Origin: Hyphomonadaceae bacterium UBA1849 | Lineage (GTDB): Bacteria; Pseudomonadota; Alphaproteobacteria; Caulobacterales; Hyphomonadaceae | Direction: 5' to 3' | Assembly (NCBI GenBank): GCA_002338565.1 | Contig: DDIN01000008.1 | Span: forward strand, 492,167-556,166 | Length of the DNA: 64,000 nt | Shown: positions 41,787 to 50,785 of the stretch, piece by piece | Layout of the letters: each line of letters begins with the position of its first letter | How positions within the stretch are numbered: position 1 is the stretch's first letter | The notes under the pieces: model-generated | What the model saw: the letters and a program-made list of their open reading frames with translations, nothing else | Database searches by the model: none | What the model was told of the DNA's origin: nothing | Made by a program: the position numbers and the translations under genes

Positions 41787-42338
41787 ATGTTGAAACGAAT
41801 TTTGCTGTCCGGTCTGATTTCAGGCCTGTTGACGGGCCTCTTCATGTATTTCACGGCAGCCCGGACCACCGCTGAGCAGATGTTGTCTACAAGCATGATG
41901 CAGATGATGGCGATGGGCTACACCGCTATGTTGGTCGCTTTCATCTTCATCTTCGTCGCCATGAAACGCCATCGCGATATCGCTCAGGGTGGGGTGATCA
42001 AATTCCTACCCGCATTTGGTATGGGGCTCGCCATTACTCTGGTTGCCGGCATCTTCTATGCCATCGCTTGGGAGATCAGTCTTTTGCTGACCGACTATCA
42101 GTTCATCAATGCCTATGAAACGGTATTGTTGAACGCGGTCGAGAACAGCGGCAAAACCGGAGGAGAGCTTGAGACATATCGTCAATCCGTCGAAGCTTCT
42201 CTGGATACTTATCGCAATCCAGTGACACGATTACCAATCACATTCACTGAAATCGCGCCCGTTGGTGTTCTCGTTTCACTCGTGAGTGCGTTATTGCTGC
42301 GCAATTCACGCTTCTGGCCCAGACGACCTGTCGTCTGA
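41787..42338 (+). CDS. DUF4199 family membrane protein
   Basis: 183 residues with four membrane helices (LLSGLISGLLTGLFMYFT, MGYTAMLVAFIFIFVAM, FGMGLAITLVAGIFYAIAW and EIAPVGVLVSLVSALLL) and a loop between helices 3 and 4, the DUF4199 plan. AAAGGAG precedes the ATG. Function unknown; it is paired with the membrane-anchored LuxR regulator. Confidence 0.85.
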   Translation: MLKRILLSGLISGLLTGLFMYFTAARTTAEQMLSTSMMQMMAMGYTAMLVAFIFIFVAMKRHRDIAQGGVIKFLPAFGMGLAITLVAGIFYAIAWEISLLLTDYQFINAYETVLLNAVENSGKTGGELETYRQSVEASLDTYRNPVTRLPITFTEIAPVGVLVSLVSALLLRNSRFWPRRPVV

Positions 42339-42352
42339 AAACGCCTGGACCT

Positions 42353-42383
42353 AAAAAAAAGCCCGCGCAGCGAACTGCGCGGG
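42353..42383 (-). terminator. Terminator of acyl-CoA dehydrogenase gene (minus strand)
   Basis: The 9-bp perfect stem CCCGCGCAG / CTGCGCGGG with a CGAA loop is followed on the minus strand by an eight-T run (A8 at 42353-42360). Confidence 0.85.
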
Positions 42384-42411
42384 TGTGAAGATCACAGAGC
42401 GAAACCTGTGT

Positions 42412-43659
42412 TTAGTGGCGCTTTAGCTCAGCGCGGCCGACCACCATGTGGTGAACCTCATCCGGACCGTCGGCAAAGCGCAGGTGACGAATATCAGTGT
42501 AAAGCTCGGCAAGCGGGGTCCACTGGGAAATACCCGTCGCACCGTGAATCTGGATCGCATCATCGATGATCTTGCAGGCTTTTTCCGGCACCATCGCCTT
42601 CACCATGGAGACCCAGATGCGGGCTTCTTTATTGCCCATTACATCCATCGCCTTGGCGGCTTTCAGAACCATGAGGCGCATGGCTTCAATCTCGATCCGG
42701 TTGCGGGATACTGTCTCAAGGTTCTTACCGAGCTTGATCAGCGGCTGGCCAAACGCCTCGCGGGACAGGCCTCGCTCGACCATCATATCAAGCGCGCGTT
42801 CTGCCTTACCGATTGTGCGCATGCAGTGGTGGATACGGCCCGGGCCAAGGCGGAGCTGCGAAATCTCAAAGCCGCGGCCTTCGCCCAGCAGCATATTTTC
42901 TTTCGGTACACGGACGTCTTTAAAGCGCAGATGCATATGGCCGCGCGGGGCATGATCCTCACCGAAGACATGCATCGGGCCGACAATCTCTACGCCCGGA
43001 TGCGGCAGTGGCACGAGGATTTGAGACTGTTGTTTGTGCGGCTCAGCGTCAGGGCTGGTTTTGACCATGACGATCATAATGCGGCAACGCGGATCGCCCG
43101 CGCCGGAGATGTAGTATTTCTCGCCATTGATGACCCAGTCATCCCCGTCGAGCACAGCCGTCGTCGAGATGTTCTTGGCATCCGAGGAAGCAACATTCGG
43201 CTCGGTCATCGCAAAGGCAGAGCGGATCTCACCATTCAGAAGGGGCTTCAGCCATTTTTCTTTCTGCTCCGGCGTGCCGACATGCTGCAGCACTTCCATA
43301 TTGCCAGTGTCCGGCGCGTTACAGTTCAGCGATTCAGATGCAAGCGGCACTTTGCCAAGTTCAGCGGCGATATAGGCATAATCGAGGTTGGTCATGCCGT
43401 GGCCGATAGGGGAATCCGGCAGGAAGAAGTTCCAGAGACCAGCCTCTTTAGCTTTGTTCTTGGCGCCTTCGAGAAGTTCCAGCTGGCGCGGGTGGAAGCT
43501 CCAGCGGTCTTCGAGCGTGCGGCCGAGTTCTTCATACTCTTCCTGGATCGGCTTCACGTTCTCTTCGATGTGTTTCTTCACGGCCTCAAACAGCGGAACG
43601 GATGCTTCCGACATTTCGAGGTCATTCATCTTCAGGCTTGGGTCAACAAAGCTGCTCAT
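42412..43659 (-). CDS. Acyl-CoA dehydrogenase
   Basis: 415 residues with GGAG before the ATG. Family blocks: FAMTEPNVASSDAKNISTTA (FAD/substrate site), WVINGEKYYISGAGDPRC, and the C-terminal QIHGATGISQWTPLAELYTDIRHLRFADGPDEVH. The C-terminal part resembles the ACAD10/11-like or FadE-type enzymes, which oxidise medium/long or branched acyl-CoAs with FAD in the cytoplasm. The LysR gene 116 bases upstream on the same strand may regulate it. Confidence 0.9.
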   Translation of the reverse strand: MSSFVDPSLKMNDLEMSEASVPLFEAVKKHIEENVKPIQEEYEELGRTLEDRWSFHPRQLELLEGAKNKAKEAGLWNFFLPDSPIGHGMTNLDYAYIAAELGKVPLASESLNCNAPDTGNMEVLQHVGTPEQKEKWLKPLLNGEIRSAFAMTEPNVASSDAKNISTTAVLDGDDWVINGEKYYISGAGDPRCRIMIVMVKTSPDAEPHKQQSQILVPLPHPGVEIVGPMHVFGEDHAPRGHMHLRFKDVRVPKENMLLGEGRGFEISQLRLGPGRIHHCMRTIGKAERALDMMVERGLSREAFGQPLIKLGKNLETVSRNRIEIEAMRLMVLKAAKAMDVMGNKEARIWVSMVKAMVPEKACKIIDDAIQIHGATGISQWTPLAELYTDIRHLRFADGPDEVHHMVVGRAELKRH

Positions 43660-43774
43660 AGATATCTCCGTATTTTGACGGAGAATTTAGCCGCTCACAG
43701 GCCATAACTGGTAATGCGGGTTTTGAATGCAGCCCATTCGTTTGACGAATGGGTGCCACAAGCATTTATAAAGA

Positions 43775-44677
43775 TTATTTTATGACCGCTCTGATCTGCT
43801 CTCTCAGCCAGATCAGGCCCGGATCGGCCTCTGTAGCCTCGTGCCAGTACATGTAAGCTTCTGCTGACGGTAGGCTGAGAGGGAGTTCATGGAGCTCGTT
43901 CCCTTGAAGCCCCTGAAACGTCTCTGCATAGCGCCGTGACAGTGTGAGTATCATATCGGTCCGGGAGACAATCTGCCAGGCCGACATCGCATTCTGGCAG
44001 CGTACAGCAATTTTTCGTTCGCGGCCAATCCTTGATAGCGCGGCATCCTCATGCCCGAGGCCAACCGAACGCGGCGAGGCAAACACATGCTCAAGCTTCA
44101 GATAGGTATCGAGCGTCAGCGTCTCGCCAATAGCCGGATGACCTTTACGGGCGGCGACAACGAAACTGTCATGGCGCAGCAATTCCCGCTTCAGGCCGGC
44201 CCGCTCTTTATGAGCGACATCAATCGCCAGATCGAGATCGCCATTCGCCAGAAGGTTGGTGAGATCCTGCCGCGCAAAGTGCGCACTCGTCAGGCGGACC
44301 TGAGGTGCTGCCTCACGCATATGGGTCACGAGAGATGCAAAGTTCGGCGCCTCACCTGACAGGCGCATGCCGACCCGAAACAACCTGTTGGAGGTCGCCG
44401 GATCAAAATGCATGGCGCTCGCCAGCGCGAAGCCGAAATTACGAAGTGCCTCACGGATCGGGCCGATAATATCCCGCGCCATAGCAGTCGGGACGAGGTT
44501 ATTCCCTTCACGGATAAACAGCTCGTCATTAAAGGCTTCACGTAAGCGAGCAAGAGAATGGCTCACCGCAGGCTGGGAGAGGTTTAAATGCCGCGCAGCA
44601 CGCGACACACCGCCTTCAGAGTAAATCGCCTCGAAGGTTTCAAGCAAGTTCAGATCAAACTGGGCAATGCGACGCAA
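43775..44677 (-). CDS. LysR family transcriptional regulator
   Basis: 300 residues. The N-terminal HTH reads LNLLETFEAIYSEGGVSRAARHLNLSQPAVSHSLARLRE, followed by the substrate-binding domain. The frame has no early ATG; TTG at 44677 with an upstream GGGGG tract seems to be the start. It lies upstream of the acyl-CoA dehydrogenase gene in the same direction, unlike the usual divergent LysR arrangement. Confidence 0.9.
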   Translation of the reverse strand: MRRIAQFDLNLLETFEAIYSEGGVSRAARHLNLSQPAVSHSLARLREAFNDELFIREGNNLVPTAMARDIIGPIREALRNFGFALASAMHFDPATSNRLFRVGMRLSGEAPNFASLVTHMREAAPQVRLTSAHFARQDLTNLLANGDLDLAIDVAHKERAGLKRELLRHDSFVVAARKGHPAIGETLTLDTYLKLEHVFASPRSVGLGHEDAALSRIGRERKIAVRCQNAMSAWQIVSRTDMILTLSRRYAETFQGLQGNELHELPLSLPSAEAYMYWHEATEADPGLIWLREQIRAVIK

Positions 44678-44729
44678 ATGGAAAACCCCCGACAGTTACA
44701 ACCTACACTACCGCGTGCAGGCGGCCGCG

Positions 44730-46514
44730 TCAGCCCATTCTGGTCAAAGCATCATTCATTGTGTTGACGAGGGTCTCGACGACAATCGGTTTGGCGACAT
44801 GACCGTTAAAGCCTGCCTCGATATATTCATCCACCTGATGCTTCATGGCATTCGCGGTGAGCGCCAGAGCCGGCACGGCCTGACGCCTGCGTTCGGCATC
44901 GATCCGTCGAATCTCCTGAAGTGCTTCCACGCCGGTAAGTTCCGGCATCTGAATGTCCAGAAGGAGGAGGTCAAACTCACCCCCTTCATAAGCTTCAACA
45001 GCCTGACGCCCGTCTTCAACAAAGCAGACATCGACGCTCATGGTTGCGAGCATGAGCTGCAGAACACGCCGGTTATGAGCATGATCTTCGGCGACCAGAA
45101 TACGCGGACGATGGCCATGGGTCGGCTCCACATCACCTGACGTATCCTCAATGTCGATCTCGCTCGCCGTTTCGCAATCATCAGCCAGCGGCAGCTCGCA
45201 GAAAAAGGAGAACTCCGCACCCTCGCCCTTTTTGCTGCGCACACCGAGAGAACCATTCATCATGGCGGCAATCCGGTGCGAAATAGAGAGGCCCAGGCCA
45301 GACCCGCCATGACGACGGCTGAGTGAATCATCGACCTGCACAAACGGTTCGAAGATACGCGCCTGATCATCATCGCTCAGGCCAGAGCCAGTATCGGCCA
45401 CCGCAAAGGACAATCCGCAAACGCCCTTATCATCGAGGACATCGGCTTTAACGCTGAGAGTCACGACGCCGTCTTCTGTGAACTTGATCGCATTTGAGAG
45501 AAGATTGCCAACGATCTGACGCAGCCGGAGGACATCCCCCTCAAGGCAGAGCTGCCTCTCCTCATCCCAGTCGAGGCGGAATTCAAGGCCTTTAGCATGC
45601 GCGCTGAGCTCGGAGGTAATCACCAGATTACGCACCAGATCATGCACCCAGAAGGCCTGATGATCGAGTTCCAGATGACCTGCCTCGATTTTGGAAAGGT
45701 CCAGAATGTCATCAATGACACCGATCAGCGCATCACCTGATGACCGGATTACCGATACCATTTCCTTCTGATTGCCATCGAGAGGTGTCCGCCCGAGCAT
45801 TTCGGCCATGCCCAGAACGCCATTCATCGGTGTCCGGATTTCATGGCTCATATTCGCGAGGAAAATCGACTTGGTACGGCTTGCTTCGGAGGCGGCCGCG
45901 AGCGCCTGTTTCAGCTGAATCTGTTTTTGAACATCCGCCACCGCGACGATGAGCATATAATAGATGAGCCCACCGATCGCGACGATAAACAACACACGTT
46001 CCGCGATTGTGATTTCAAACGGCATTGGCATGACAGCCAGCGCAAACAAACCCGTCATGGGCGGAATGGCGGCAACAATCGCGCCTTTAATCCAGTCCGA
46101 ATACTTGAAGGTGACGTGCGCTGTAACGCCGACAATCATCAGAAGTCCGGATGCCATCATAATGATGTCACCTGTGCTCCAGAGATAGACACCGCCACCA
46201 GCCCAGGTGCCACCACCGAAAAGAGACACGAAGAACTGACCATAGAGATAGCCATCGCCCGGGTTCTTGTCGCGCTTCTTGAGATGCTCGAGAACAACCT
46301 CGCCAAACTCGGCCGGGATAACGAGCGCCAGCCAGACCATCGCGAAGGTTTCCTGTCCGCACGCAGCCCAGAGGCAGGCGAGAACCGCTTCGATACCAAT
46401 GCGGAAAACAAGATCCTTCACCAGAACGGCGCCGAGCGCCTCTGATGCACGATGGTCTTCTTCCGTCATACGGAAGAACCACGTAAATTTTTCTTTGAGC
46501 TTACTGCCCGTCAT
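44730..46514 (-). CDS. Hybrid sensor histidine kinase/response regulator
   Basis: About 594 residues from ATG 46514; a GTG at 46556 gives a 14-residue longer form. An N-terminal membrane region of about six helices (residues about 25-190) is followed by a HisKA domain (SIFLANMSHEIRTPMNGVLGMAE), a HATPase domain (NLLSNAIKFTEDG, ADTGSGLSDDD, GGSGLGLSISHRI) and a C-terminal receiver (ILVAEDHAHNRRV, LLLLDIQMPEL with the phospho-acceptor Asp). No output domain, so it must pass phosphate to a separate Hpt protein. It resembles the ShkA/LuxQ-like group of Caulobacter relatives. Confidence 0.9.
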   Translation of the reverse strand: MTGSKLKEKFTWFFRMTEEDHRASEALGAVLVKDLVFRIGIEAVLACLWAACGQETFAMVWLALVIPAEFGEVVLEHLKKRDKNPGDGYLYGQFFVSLFGGGTWAGGGVYLWSTGDIIMMASGLLMIVGVTAHVTFKYSDWIKGAIVAAIPPMTGLFALAVMPMPFEITIAERVLFIVAIGGLIYYMLIVAVADVQKQIQLKQALAAASEASRTKSIFLANMSHEIRTPMNGVLGMAEMLGRTPLDGNQKEMVSVIRSSGDALIGVIDDILDLSKIEAGHLELDHQAFWVHDLVRNLVITSELSAHAKGLEFRLDWDEERQLCLEGDVLRLRQIVGNLLSNAIKFTEDGVVTLSVKADVLDDKGVCGLSFAVADTGSGLSDDDQARIFEPFVQVDDSLSRRHGGSGLGLSISHRIAAMMNGSLGVRSKKGEGAEFSFFCELPLADDCETASEIDIEDTSGDVEPTHGHRPRILVAEDHAHNRRVLQLMLATMSVDVCFVEDGRQAVEAYEGGEFDLLLLDIQMPELTGVEALQEIRRIDAERRRQAVPALALTANAMKHQVDEYIEAGFNGHVAKPIVVETLVNTMNDALTRMG

Positions 46515-46599
46515 ACACAACCCGGCCCGGCCATCAGAACTTGCGTAAGTTTTCACAGAACTGGGTTAATTGTCGATGACTACATTGAAAGTCTTCGCG

Positions 46600-47259
46600 T
46601 TAAACCGACAGCGCGAGGATCTGGCTGATCTGCGAGAGACTTCTTCCCGATTCTTTCCGCCAGATATTCAGAGCAGCCTGAACACTTGCAAGGTCCCGCT
46701 TCGCAGTAGGTGCTTTTGCGACGATACCAGCGCCAATCAAAGCCTTCACGACATCATTGGACAGAACGACAGATTCTACGCCCATGCGCCGCAGAAATAT
46801 CTGACCTGTTTTCGCACCGAGCCGGTTTGTCCGTTTCTGCATTGAGGAAAGATTCTCAAAGAAATCTTCCGGCTGCCAGCTGGCAAAAAACGCTCCCACG
46901 CTTCCGTGCTCGGTTATAATATCCCGAAAATAGAGCGCATTCTTCCCGACACTGAGAAGCTTACCGGCATTTCGGACAATGCCTTCCGTCTTGAGAAGGC
47001 GGTCGAGGTCTTCTTCGCCCATCATGGACCAGCGATGTACATCGAAACCTTCAAATGCGGCCTCAAAGTTCGGCCATTTCTTATCAATGAGAGACCATGA
47101 AAACCCGGCCTGAAAGATAACCTTCGTCGCTTCAGAGAGGAACCGGTCGGCAGGTATGGCTTCGATTTCTGCGGCACTCTCCGCAAGGCTTAGCCTGTCT
47201 TCCAGCGCCTCGCGTCCATGCTTTTCGACGGCGCACGCTTCGATTTCAGAAAACTGCAT
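46600..47259 (-). CDS. DNA-3-methyladenine glycosylase I (Tag-like)
   Basis: 219 residues from ATG 47259, with GGGGGAA upstream; a longer ATG form from 47289 has no ribosome site. Family-like blocks are QAGFSWSLIDKKWPNFEAAFEGFDVHRWSMM and EGIVRNAGKLLSVGKNA. It would remove 3-methyladenine from alkylated DNA. The C-terminal cysteine/histidine zinc ligands of E. coli Tag are not visible, so it belongs to the zinc-less branch. Confidence 0.83.
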   Translation of the reverse strand: MQFSEIEACAVEKHGREALEDRLSLAESAAEIEAIPADRFLSEATKVIFQAGFSWSLIDKKWPNFEAAFEGFDVHRWSMMGEEDLDRLLKTEGIVRNAGKLLSVGKNALYFRDIITEHGSVGAFFASWQPEDFFENLSSMQKRTNRLGAKTGQIFLRRMGVESVVLSNDVVKALIGAGIVAKAPTAKRDLASVQAALNIWRKESGRSLSQISQILALSV

Positions 47260-47347
47260 GTCCAATTCCCCCGATATGCGGAGAAACATATCCGATTGCG
47301 TTCAACGCGTCTCTGCACAAAACTGTTAGCCCTATAGAGGTGTATTC

Positions 47348-47965
47348 ATGTCCATTCCGGTCACGAGAGAAATCGTCAGCCAGAAAACCGAAGACAAGAT
47401 CAGGAACCGCGTGCGCACGGTGACTGAGTTTCAGCGCCCTGATGGGAATGCCCGTATCGTGACCGAAGACGACCTTGACGCGATGTATGAGTTCTTCGCG
47501 TCGCCTGCCGTCTCAGACCCGATCTACACGGTCGAAAAACCCGTCACGAGGGACAGCGTGCTGCGCCATATCCAGCGCAAGGCAGAAGCTCAAGCAAAGG
47601 GCGAAGGGTTTATGCTGGCCAGTTTTGATGAGACTGGCAGCGTCACTGGATATTTTGATTTCACCATCTGGCCGAACTGGTCAGCCGCAGAGTTTGGCGG
47701 CGCCACTCATCCAGACCAGCAGTCCAGCGGCCGTGGCCGTGACGGCCTTTTCCGCAGCATAGATTTCGTGTTCGAAACGCTAGGCGTTCATCGGCTCTGC
47801 TTCACCGCAGCGCAAGATAATATCCGCTCAATCAAGCTGATCGATGCCATGGGTATGACGCGTATGGGTGAGGTCACGAGCAAGGGCCCGAACGGGCAAA
47901 CGCGTCAGTCACTTGTCTGGGAAATGACCGCCGATGACTGGAAACACATCCGTATGCGGATGTAA
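47348..47965 (+). CDS. GNAT family N-acetyltransferase
   Basis: 205 residues. A GNAT domain covers about 35-195 (GRGRDGLFRSIDFVFETLGVHRLCFTAAQDNIRSIKLIDAMGM), similar to RimJ/RimL-type enzymes; the first 35 residues are an extension. AGAGGTG lies before the ATG. Substrate unknown. It is divergent from the Tag-like gene across about 90 bases. Confidence 0.83.
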   Translation: MSIPVTREIVSQKTEDKIRNRVRTVTEFQRPDGNARIVTEDDLDAMYEFFASPAVSDPIYTVEKPVTRDSVLRHIQRKAEAQAKGEGFMLASFDETGSVTGYFDFTIWPNWSAAEFGGATHPDQQSSGRGRDGLFRSIDFVFETLGVHRLCFTAAQDNIRSIKLIDAMGMTRMGEVTSKGPNGQTRQSLVWEMTADDWKHIRMRM

Positions 47966-47968
47966 GGC

Positions 47969-48256
47969 TCAGGCGAGCACGTCCTGCCAGTTTTCGTTCC
48001 GGTCAATCTGCTGTTTCACAAACCAGCAGGTCGGGACGATAGACTTCCCCTCGGAGCGCGCATCTTCTACGGCGCGCGCAACGAGTTTCTTGCCAATACC
48101 GCGTCCGCCAAGCTCCCGCGGCACCAGAGTATGGTCAGTAATACGCTTGTCGCCTTCAACATCCTGAAAGGTCAGCACAGCCTTATGGCCGTCCACCATC
48201 AGAACATATTGCTCGCCGGAGCCACGCGGCTCTCGTTTGATATCTGTGTCACTCAT
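47969..48256 (-). CDS. Small GNAT-like acetyltransferase (NATD1/YjdJ type)
   Basis: 95 residues from ATG 48256 (MSDTDIKREP); the longer frame upstream has no conserved sequence. The short GNAT core reads LVPRELGGRGIGKKLVARAVEDARSEGKSIVPTCWFVKQQID, typical of the single-domain NATD1/YjdJ group. It lies 3 bases from the stop of the convergent GNAT gene. Confidence 0.83.
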   Translation of the reverse strand: MSDTDIKREPRGSGEQYVLMVDGHKAVLTFQDVEGDKRITDHTLVPRELGGRGIGKKLVARAVEDARSEGKSIVPTCWFVKQQIDRNENWQDVLA

Positions 48257-48293
48257 GAGAGAGAAATGGGTGGCTCTGACATGAGCTCCAAGA

Positions 48294-49538
48294 TCAGACC
48301 GGCATGCCCAGCTCCGCATAGACCTCCGGAATCTGCTTCTTGAGCGGGAAGAAGCCTTTCGTGGCGTGCGGCCAGAACAAGCGGTCCCAATCACGCACAA
48401 TCTCTACAAGCTGGATATTGTGCTCGCAAAGCGCATCTTTCAGCGCATTCAGCTTGGGCCGCACCCAGCCAACCGGTGCATAACCCGTCGCGACGGTTTC
48501 CAATTTTGCCTCACGCGCCCATTCGACAGTCGATGGAATAAAATCGTCCGCACTCAGCTTTCGTGCCGGTAACGCCATGCGCTCCGTGGCCCGGCGTAAA
48601 ACATCGTCCAGTGCGCCTTGCGCAAATCGCTTTGCCTGCTCCCCCGCACCAGATGTAGACCGCGCATCCGGGAAGACGCAACCGGCGACCGCGACAAGGT
48701 CTTCAATACCAGAGGCCAGCGAGGCGAGATGCATATCCTCTTCGGTCACCAGGAGGCCGGTTCGGCCTTCAGCTTTGTCTGTCGGCAGGTCCGGCCAGCG
48801 CGGAGACGGATTTTCAAATCCTTCAAGCGGCGGCGCGTCCTGCGCGAGGCCAGAAGGCGAAAACCGTCCATCGGTGTACTTTTCAATATTATCCTTACGG
48901 GCCAGATAGGTCTTGCCGCGCGTATGCAGCCCGCCAACCCAGCGCCAGGACAGTGTGTTGGATGCCGGGTCGCCATCCATCAGATGTTTCAGGAAGAAAT
49001 CCGCGCCGAGCTCCCATGGAAGTTTCAGGGTGAATATCCAGATGGAGGCGAACCACATGCGGGCATGGTTATGCAGATAACCCGTCTCCACCAGTTCGCG
49101 CGCCCAGTTATCGAAGCCGGCAATCCCGGTTCGCCCGCTGACGGCTTCGTCATAGGCTTTGCGCAGACCAGCATTGCCCGCCAAAGCGGAGAGGTGTTCA
49201 TCCCGCCGCTCGAGATACGCCTGCCAGACGGATGGCCTGTGCTCCATCCACCCGTTAAAATAGGACCGCCAGCAAATCTCCTGATGAAACTTTTCAGCTG
49301 AGGCATAAGAGAACCCGTCTAATGCGTTCCGCGCGACCTCTTCTTCGAGCACGAGCCGCATTCTGATCCATGGCGACAAGGCAGAGACGTTCGTGCGTTC
49401 ACCGGGGCCAAGATCGGCATTTCGGTTTTGCGCATAATGGCGGCCCATGCGCGGCGCAAAATGCTCAAGCTGCTCAAGCCCTGCATTGCGGGTGGGGCGA
49501 AACGAAACGGTGTGGGTATCAGTGAAGAGTTCTGTCAT
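48294..49538 (-). CDS. Photolyase/cryptochrome-related FAD-binding protein, unusual domain order
   Basis: 414 residues. The first ~250 residues match the helical FAD domain of photolyases: EICWRSYFNGWM, YLHNHARMWFASIWIF and NTLSWRWVGGLHTRGK, with YLARKDNIEKYTDGRF. The usual N-terminal alpha/beta antenna domain is absent. Instead, residues about 260-414 after the FAD domain (TGLLVTEEDMHLASLA, then LNALKDALCEHNIQLVEIV and WDRLFWPHATKGFFPLKKQIP) look like an alpha/beta domain placed at the C-terminus. DNA repair or light sensing is possible; activity is not shown. Confidence 0.75.
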   Translation of the reverse strand: MTELFTDTHTVSFRPTRNAGLEQLEHFAPRMGRHYAQNRNADLGPGERTNVSALSPWIRMRLVLEEEVARNALDGFSYASAEKFHQEICWRSYFNGWMEHRPSVWQAYLERRDEHLSALAGNAGLRKAYDEAVSGRTGIAGFDNWARELVETGYLHNHARMWFASIWIFTLKLPWELGADFFLKHLMDGDPASNTLSWRWVGGLHTRGKTYLARKDNIEKYTDGRFSPSGLAQDAPPLEGFENPSPRWPDLPTDKAEGRTGLLVTEEDMHLASLASGIEDLVAVAGCVFPDARSTSGAGEQAKRFAQGALDDVLRRATERMALPARKLSADDFIPSTVEWAREAKLETVATGYAPVGWVRPKLNALKDALCEHNIQLVEIVRDWDRLFWPHATKGFFPLKKQIPEVYAELGMPV

Positions 49539-49592
49539 GCCGATGAATTAGGCCGCCCGTCGCATGCGGCCAGAGGCAGCATGACGTTTTGG

Positions 49593-49883
49593 TCAGGGAC
49601 GTTTACGCACCATCGCGTCGAGGCGCTGCACACACCAGACCAGCCCGTTCCAGAGATGGGTCACCACATCACGTAAAACGGTCCAACCCACATAGAGAAG
49701 CGGGTAAAACATCGCGACGCCCGTCAATTCGCGCATATCCCCATCATTTAGCCAGAGATCAAACCCCGCCCAGATGGCCACCATGAGGATAAAGACAACG
49801 GTGTAAAATCCGGAAAGCACATGCCGGTAGGCCTGCACAAAGCGGCGCAAACGCAAAACTCCAGCTATCGGCGCCATCCACAT
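49593..49883 (-). CDS. Small hypothetical membrane protein
   Basis: 96 residues from ATG 49883, with a weak TAGGGT site. Two hydrophobic helices (TVVFILMVAIWAGFDLWL and GVAMFYPLLYVGWTVLRDVV) and a basic C-terminus. No family recognised. It sits downstream of the trcR terminator. Confidence 0.5.
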   Translation of the reverse strand: MWMAPIAGVLRLRRFVQAYRHVLSGFYTVVFILMVAIWAGFDLWLNDGDMRELTGVAMFYPLLYVGWTVLRDVVTHLWNGLVWCVQRLDAMVRKRP

Positions 49884-49903
49884 GAGCAGAAACCCTAAAT
49901 GCA

Positions 49904-49935
49904 AAACAGGCGGCCCATTATAGAGCCGCCTGTTT
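49904..49935 (-). terminator. Terminator of trcR (minus strand)
   Basis: An 11-bp perfect stem (AAACAGGCGGC / GCCGCCTGTTT) with a 10-base loop. On the minus strand it runs into TTTT. Confidence 0.75.
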
Positions 49936-49984
49936 GATTGTCTTGTCCGAAAAACCGTTCGCAGCGAACCCGCGCTCGGTCAGA

Positions 49985-50650
49985 TTATTTCAGATTGAAG
50001 AGGTTCTCAGCCGTCAGGCCTTCGCCAGACGTACGCTCTGTGTCTTCTTCCTCAGGCGCTTCATTCTCGATCGGAGCAAGGCCCTGATCGTTCGTGATAC
50101 CAGCTTCTTCGTCCATCTTACGACGCTTCTCGGATGCCTTGGAGATCAGCTCGTCGAGCTCGATCTGCGTGCAAAGGCCAAGCGTTACAGGGTCAACCGG
50201 CTTGATGTTCGCTGAGTCCCAGTGAGTACGGTCGCGAACAGCGTTGATTGTCGCTTTGGTCGTGCCGATGATTTTAGAAATCTGCGCGTCGGACACTTCC
50301 TTGTGGTGGTAGAGGAACCACGCAATCGCGTTCGGGCGATCACCACGACGAGAGATCGGCGTGTAGCGGGCGCCTTTGCGCTTTTGCTGGGTTACGATCT
50401 TGTCGACTTTATGCTCGATCGTTTTCAGGCTGTAGTTAGAGTCAGCCTCACCCTTGCGGATTTCTTCGCGGGTCAGCTCGCCGCGCGCCACAGGGTCAAC
50501 ACCGCGCATCGACTGCGCAACATCGCCGTCTGCAATGCCCTGAACTTCAAGGTGGTGCAGCTCGCAAAAGTCACCAATCTGCTTGAAAGTGAGCGTCGTG
50601 TTATCAATGAGCCATACAGCCGTCGCTTTCGGCATCAGGATATTGGCCAT
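49985..50650 (-). CDS. trcR: Cell cycle transcriptional regulator TrcR (DUF1013)
   Basis: 221 residues from ATG 50650 (MANILMPKATAVWLIDNT), with AAGGAG 7 bases upstream; a longer frame from 50773 has no conserved start. The protein has two HTH-like segments (TLTFKQIGDFCELHHLEV and VSDAQISKIIGTTKATINAVRDRTHW) and an acidic C-terminus, as in DUF1013. It is found almost only in alphaproteobacteria, and in Caulobacter it binds DNA in the CtrA circuit. A leader hairpin lies upstream and a terminator follows. Confidence 0.92.
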   Translation of the reverse strand: MANILMPKATAVWLIDNTTLTFKQIGDFCELHHLEVQGIADGDVAQSMRGVDPVARGELTREEIRKGEADSNYSLKTIEHKVDKIVTQQKRKGARYTPISRRGDRPNAIAWFLYHHKEVSDAQISKIIGTTKATINAVRDRTHWDSANIKPVDPVTLGLCTQIELDELISKASEKRRKMDEEAGITNDQGLAPIENEAPEEEDTERTSGEGLTAENLFNLK

Positions 50651-50673
50651 GTGAATACTCCTTAAAACACGTA

Positions 50674-50695
50674 CGCCCGGCACACTGGCCGGGCG
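50674..50695 (-). other. Leader hairpin upstream of trcR
   Basis: CGCCCGGC / GCCGGGCG with a 6-base loop, 24-45 bases before the trcR start and just ahead of its AAGGAG. On the minus strand it is followed by a weak T run only. It could be a 5'-UTR regulatory stem or a weak terminator of the upstream oxidoreductase gene. Confidence 0.45.
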
Positions 50696-50785
50696 ACGGG
50701 GTTTTCCTATAGGGAAATTGTCGTTGCGATCATTATAGTGATTATTCGCGCCGAATGCAAAGAAAACACGCAAGCAAAGCGCAGA

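Noticed and set aside
42448..43707. 419-residue plus-strand frame across the acyl-CoA dehydrogenase
   Set aside because: Antisense to a well-conserved enzyme; no ribosome site and no recognisable family.
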